This document shows, piece after piece, positions 61,062 through 64,000 of a DNA stretch of 64,000 bases. The DNA lies in contig NZ_JACSPZ010000002.1 in assembly GCF_014836905.1 (NCBI RefSeq), positions 496,001 through 560,000 of the forward strand, given 5' to 3'. This DNA is from Solibacillus faecavium (GTDB taxonomy: Bacteria > Bacillota > Bacilli > Bacillales_A > Planococcaceae). Position numbers and translations under genes: made by a program. The notes beneath the pieces were generated by a model, which saw only the letters and a program-made list of their open reading frames with translations, made no database searches and had not been told where the DNA came from. Every line of letters begins with the position of its first letter. Within the stretch, counting starts at the first letter, position 1.

Positions 61062-61670
61062 ATGATTTACGTAACATTGTTGGCAAATGACTTTAACAAG
61101 CTTCATCCAAAACTGCAGGAAAGATACCGCCTTCCATTATGCCAGCCTTTTTATGCACAAGGGACAATGCAAGTCATTCATTCCGGACCACGTTTTTTAC
61201 GTCCGATGTATCATTTGTTTACGAAAACCGATTTTCTATTTCCCGAGTACGGCAAGGAAATTCCCTTTACAATTACGAATACAGCGAGAATGAACAATGA
61301 AAAAGAAGCCGAAGTCTATTGGGAACGTACTTTTTTCTTTGATCAGACAACACGCAAGTTCAATGCTACAATGACAGTCGATTTGGAGCGGCAAATCGTA
61401 AAAGATTATTTAGGGGATCCGGCACTGTTCTACTCGGATTTAAAAATGAATGTTACGAAAGACGGTTCCTTAATGATCCGTTCCGTAGACCAACGTGCTG
61501 TAATTGGCAAGACAGAGGTTGTCTTGCCCAGGAAGCTGACAGGTCGCGTAGTTGTGACAGAAGGATATGATGATGTGCTGGATGTGTATACGATCCATGT
61601 CTCCATTTACAATGATTTGTTTGGAAGGATGATGATGTATGCTGGTCAGTTTACGCCGTGTGCTCAGTAG
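61062..61670 (+). CDS. DUF4166-family protein, YndH-like
   Basis: The 202-residue soluble protein has KLHPKLQERYRLP, the DUF4166 start. It continues FTITNTARMNNEKEAEVYWERTFFF and ends YDDVLDVYTIHVSIYNDLFGRMMMYAGQF (by parts), the conserved C-terminal box. ATG 61062 has GAGGTG 6 bases upstream. It overlaps the next gene by 32 bases. Confidence 0.8.
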   Translation: MIYVTLLANDFNKLHPKLQERYRLPLCQPFYAQGTMQVIHSGPRFLRPMYHLFTKTDFLFPEYGKEIPFTITNTARMNNEKEAEVYWERTFFFDQTTRKFNATMTVDLERQIVKDYLGDPALFYSDLKMNVTKDGSLMIRSVDQRAVIGKTEVVLPRKLTGRVVVTEGYDDVLDVYTIHVSIYNDLFGRMMMYAGQFTPCAQ

Positions 61671-63189
61671 ACCTTTAACAAGCATCGGTCTTACTTGTAT
61701 GGGTGCCCTACTGTTATTTAATGAGCCAACATCAATGTACTATTATTTAACATTAGCACAACTGATCTTTGTACCAGTCATACTGGAACAGTTAGTTTTA
61801 CTGAAAAATTGGCAAAAGCTGATTATTATAATCGGTCAATTCGCTGTAACAATGCTGTATTTCACGCAACAGGATTTCCTCATCCTACTTTGTGTGCTTG
61901 CTTATTTGCTAGGTACACTTGTCATTGCTTCCCATGGGGTCAACCGATTTTTGAGACGGGGGTTTACGAACACGGCTGAAATAATGATTGATATCGGACT
62001 GATTTATATTGTGATGGGTGGACTATGGTTTTTGGCATTCCATTTGCAGTTGAATACAGGATTTAGTCCGATTATTACATGGCTAACTGCTATTCACTTT
62101 CATTATTCCGCCTTTTTACTATGTATTACAGTCGGATTGATTGGGCGTCTTCATATGACTCGATACTATAAATTTTGCTGTGCCGTTATTGCCGCAGGAC
62201 CAATGCTAGTAGCTGTCGGAATTACCTTTTCAAGAATTATTGAAATCATTTCGGTCAGCTTATATGTACTTGCTATTTTCAGTATTAGCTTCTATGTCAT
62301 GAAATGGCGGTTGCCGCATGTCCAAAGCCTTTTTACCCGGCTGGGCTTTATAACATTGTGTTTTACAATCATTTGGTCATTTTTATACGCTTACAGTAAT
62401 TTAACTGGAAAAATTATTGTGGATATTCCCGATATGCTGGACTTTCATGGGCTTTTAAATTGTTTGGGGTTTGGTATTGCCGTTGTAATCGCCTGGAGTC
62501 TTTATATTCCGCCAACAAAGCATAACGATTACTCATTCCCTGTAAGCAAAATCCGGGGGCGATTCTCTCCAACAAACAAACCAGTGCGTGGATTGATCGA
62601 TGATATGGCATCTTATCTTAATAAAGAGGAAATCCCTGTTTTAATCGTTGAGTTTTATGAACGAACAATGCAGTTTGAATTAAAAGCGTCTGTTCAATGG
62701 GAAACATGGTTTAAACCCTTTGCCTTTGTGTATCAGTTTATTAGCCGGAAAATGGGACAGCTGAATTTACCGTTCTCTTCAAAAACGATTGTGATGGACG
62801 GTAAAATTTTGGAAGTCGATTCGCAAAATGACGGGCGAGAAAAACCGCGAGTTTGGCAACGGTCGATTAATGGCGAACCCGTATTTAATGCGATTTATTC
62901 GCAGCATATTGATGCGTCCAATACTTATATGAATATTGCCCTACCCCTGCCCTTTTCTTCGATGCACGGTATCTTACAGCTTTCCGCAAAAGACGGCGTA
63001 CTGTACTTAACGACTGATGGACAAGGCGATGCCGGTACGTATTTGGCGATTGGTTCCTATGTATTCAAACTACCACTACATGAGTATTTTGTGATAAAGG
63101 AACACAAAGGATTGCTTATCGCAACCCATGATATGAAACTGTTTGGAATGAAGTTTCTACATATTGATTATCACATACACAAAAAATAA
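61639..63189 (+). CDS. yndJ: YndJ-like membrane protein
   Basis: The 516-residue protein has nine or ten helices in the first 310 residues. WLTAIHFHYSAFLLCITVG (His pair in a helix) is characteristic of YndJ. A C-terminal ~200-residue soluble beta-rich domain resembles DUF2071/acetoacetate-like barrels only loosely. GGAAGG lies 10 bases before ATG. It is the last gene of the three-gene operon and is followed by a terminator. Confidence 0.8.
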   Translation: MLVSLRRVLSRPLTSIGLTCMGALLLFNEPTSMYYYLTLAQLIFVPVILEQLVLLKNWQKLIIIIGQFAVTMLYFTQQDFLILLCVLAYLLGTLVIASHGVNRFLRRGFTNTAEIMIDIGLIYIVMGGLWFLAFHLQLNTGFSPIITWLTAIHFHYSAFLLCITVGLIGRLHMTRYYKFCCAVIAAGPMLVAVGITFSRIIEIISVSLYVLAIFSISFYVMKWRLPHVQSLFTRLGFITLCFTIIWSFLYAYSNLTGKIIVDIPDMLDFHGLLNCLGFGIAVVIAWSLYIPPTKHNDYSFPVSKIRGRFSPTNKPVRGLIDDMASYLNKEEIPVLIVEFYERTMQFELKASVQWETWFKPFAFVYQFISRKMGQLNLPFSSKTIVMDGKILEVDSQNDGREKPRVWQRSINGEPVFNAIYSQHIDASNTYMNIALPLPFSSMHGILQLSAKDGVLYLTTDGQGDAGTYLAIGSYVFKLPLHEYFVIKEHKGLLIATHDMKLFGMKFLHIDYHIHKK

Positions 63190-63190
63190 A

Positions 63191-63235
63191 AATACCCGGC
63201 TTCCCTAAATGCAATAAAGGGGCCGGGTAAAATTT
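63191..63235 (+). terminator. Terminator of the YndJ operon
   Basis: TACCCGGC..GCCGGGTA with a 21-base loop, flanked by A and T runs. It may also serve the convergent YkvI gene. Confidence 0.88.
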
Positions 63236-63283
63236 ATTCAACTATTTTTGCGTTCACATAAACCAATTCAAGTAAAATAAAAT

Positions 63284-64000
63284 TTACTGATTTTTTGCAA
63301 CTTGTCTCTTAATTATAAAAGGAGCAGCTAGTAGTACAATAATAAGGATAATCCCCAAATAACCAATTAGAGGATAAAAATAACTAACTAGTCCAGTAAA
63401 TCCTACATAGCTTGCTAAATAGCCAACAATCATCGTAATGACAAAGAATATTTTAAATTTCTGTGTTCCTGATTCTGCAAAGCGAGCTGAGAAAGAAAAG
63501 AACATTCCAACTGCTGTATTATAAATCATAGTAAAGATAACTAGTGACATGACAATACCTAGTGTTGGCGATAAGTTACTCACTATTCCCAGCATTGGCA
63601 TGTCCAATGTGCCAACTTCTTCAATTTTGGAGAAAATAGCCAAATGGATTATGAGAATCATTATCCCTAAAACAAGTCCCCCTACTAATCCACCGATTGC
63701 TGCAGTTTTTGGACTTTTTTCAGCCCCGCCCATAACAATTGACATCGAAGCTCCAACTGCGATATTAAATGAAACGTAATTAATACTGGAAATAAACCAG
63801 TTTGGTAATGTTGTCGGTGTTGCTTGAGCTACTTCGTTTAAGGAAGCAAATGTCCCCTCCATAGTAATAAAACTGTAAATCGCAATAAATATAACGAAAA
63901 TAATCAGAACCGGCGTAATGCTTCCGATGATTGAAACAACCCGATTTACTTTTAAAAATCCTGTTAACAGTACAAGTATTGTCATAAGAGTCGTACCTAC
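63284..64000 (-). CDS. ykvI: YkvI-type membrane permease, partial
   Basis: The frame stays open to the window edge, so the 5' part is missing. The visible 239 codons encode six or seven helices. IGSITPVLIIFVIFIAIYSF and YVSFNIAVGASMSIVMGGAE are typical of the YkvI family (APC-fold transporters). A basic C-terminus IKRQVAKNQ ends it. The family is about 340-360 residues, so roughly a third is cut off. The substrate is unknown. Confidence 0.78.
   Translation of the reverse strand, partial: VGTTLMTILVLLTGFLKVNRVVSIIGSITPVLIIFVIFIAIYSFITMEGTFASLNEVAQATPTTLPNWFISSINYVSFNIAVGASMSIVMGGAEKSPKTAAIGGLVGGLVLGIMILIIHLAIFSKIEEVGTLDMPMLGIVSNLSPTLGIVMSLVIFTMIYNTAVGMFFSFSARFAESGTQKFKIFFVITMIVGYLASYVGFTGLVSYFYPLIGYLGIILIIVLLAAPFIIKRQVAKNQ

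Overview
The window comes from a low-GC Bacillota chromosome, most likely a Planococcaceae member of the Solibacillus/Lysinibacillus type. That placement is inferred. It rests on AT-rich sequence, strong Bacillus-type Shine-Dalgarno sites, conserved Bacillus neighbourhoods (yngJ-I-H-HB-G-F-E, pssA-ybfM, a yndG-H-J-like operon, yvrJ beside a SigO-like sigma factor) and many Bacillus-type DUF families. No rRNA, tRNA, CRISPR array, prophage or intact insertion sequence was recognised.

Layout. 0-4 kb: a helix-turn-helix protein, then a LytTR/DUF3021/ABC-transporter operon. 4-10 kb: lipoprotein, membrane and HEAT-like proteins, a quinone oxidoreductase and a zinc/cadmium-type cation efflux protein. 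10-14.3 kb: the most unusual block. It holds a secreted acidic repeat protein, a SigO-like sigma factor with YvrJ and an RsoA-like small protein, and an Rgg-like regulator divergent from an unannotated 19-residue hydrophobic peptide gene that looks like a SHP pheromone. 15.6-23.2 kb: a nosL-nosD-nosL-nosY-nosF-tlpA operon with no nosZ beside it, next to a CoA-disulfide reductase/rhodanese and a membrane-TlpA fusion. The two operons share an almost identical CsoR/CstR-type operator. 23.5-33.5 kb: a full leucine/isovalerate catabolic operon, a TetR regulator with its palindromic operator, and the scoAB CoA transferase that consumes the acetoacetate product.

33.7-38.4 kb: two MFS transporters, an alkaline-phosphatase-superfamily phosphodiesterase and a methyltransferase. 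38.4-42.9 kb: a repeat-rich, decaying region around a four-gene operon of small DUF proteins. 42.9-47.1 kb: an ABC exporter, an acetyltransferase, a frameshifted DedA gene (ybfM), pssA and a MerR regulator. 47.3-52.6 kb: LysR, DUF2332, AraC, a lipoprotein, a pseudogene, DUF4275 and DUF2691. 52.7-56.1 kb: a TAXI-TRAP transporter operon. 57.7-59.8 kb: a GntR/ABC (YtrAB-like) operon with a clear operator. 60.1-63.2 kb: the yndG-H-J-like operon. A YkvI-type permease runs off the right edge.

Intergenic DNA carries three copies (plus a degraded fourth) of a ~190-bp repeat made of four hairpin units, and a GC-rich repeat containing four 31-bp tandem units. Several broken genes were found that ordinary ORF calling would miss. 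Assignments rest on reading motifs and gene order only; no database search was run.
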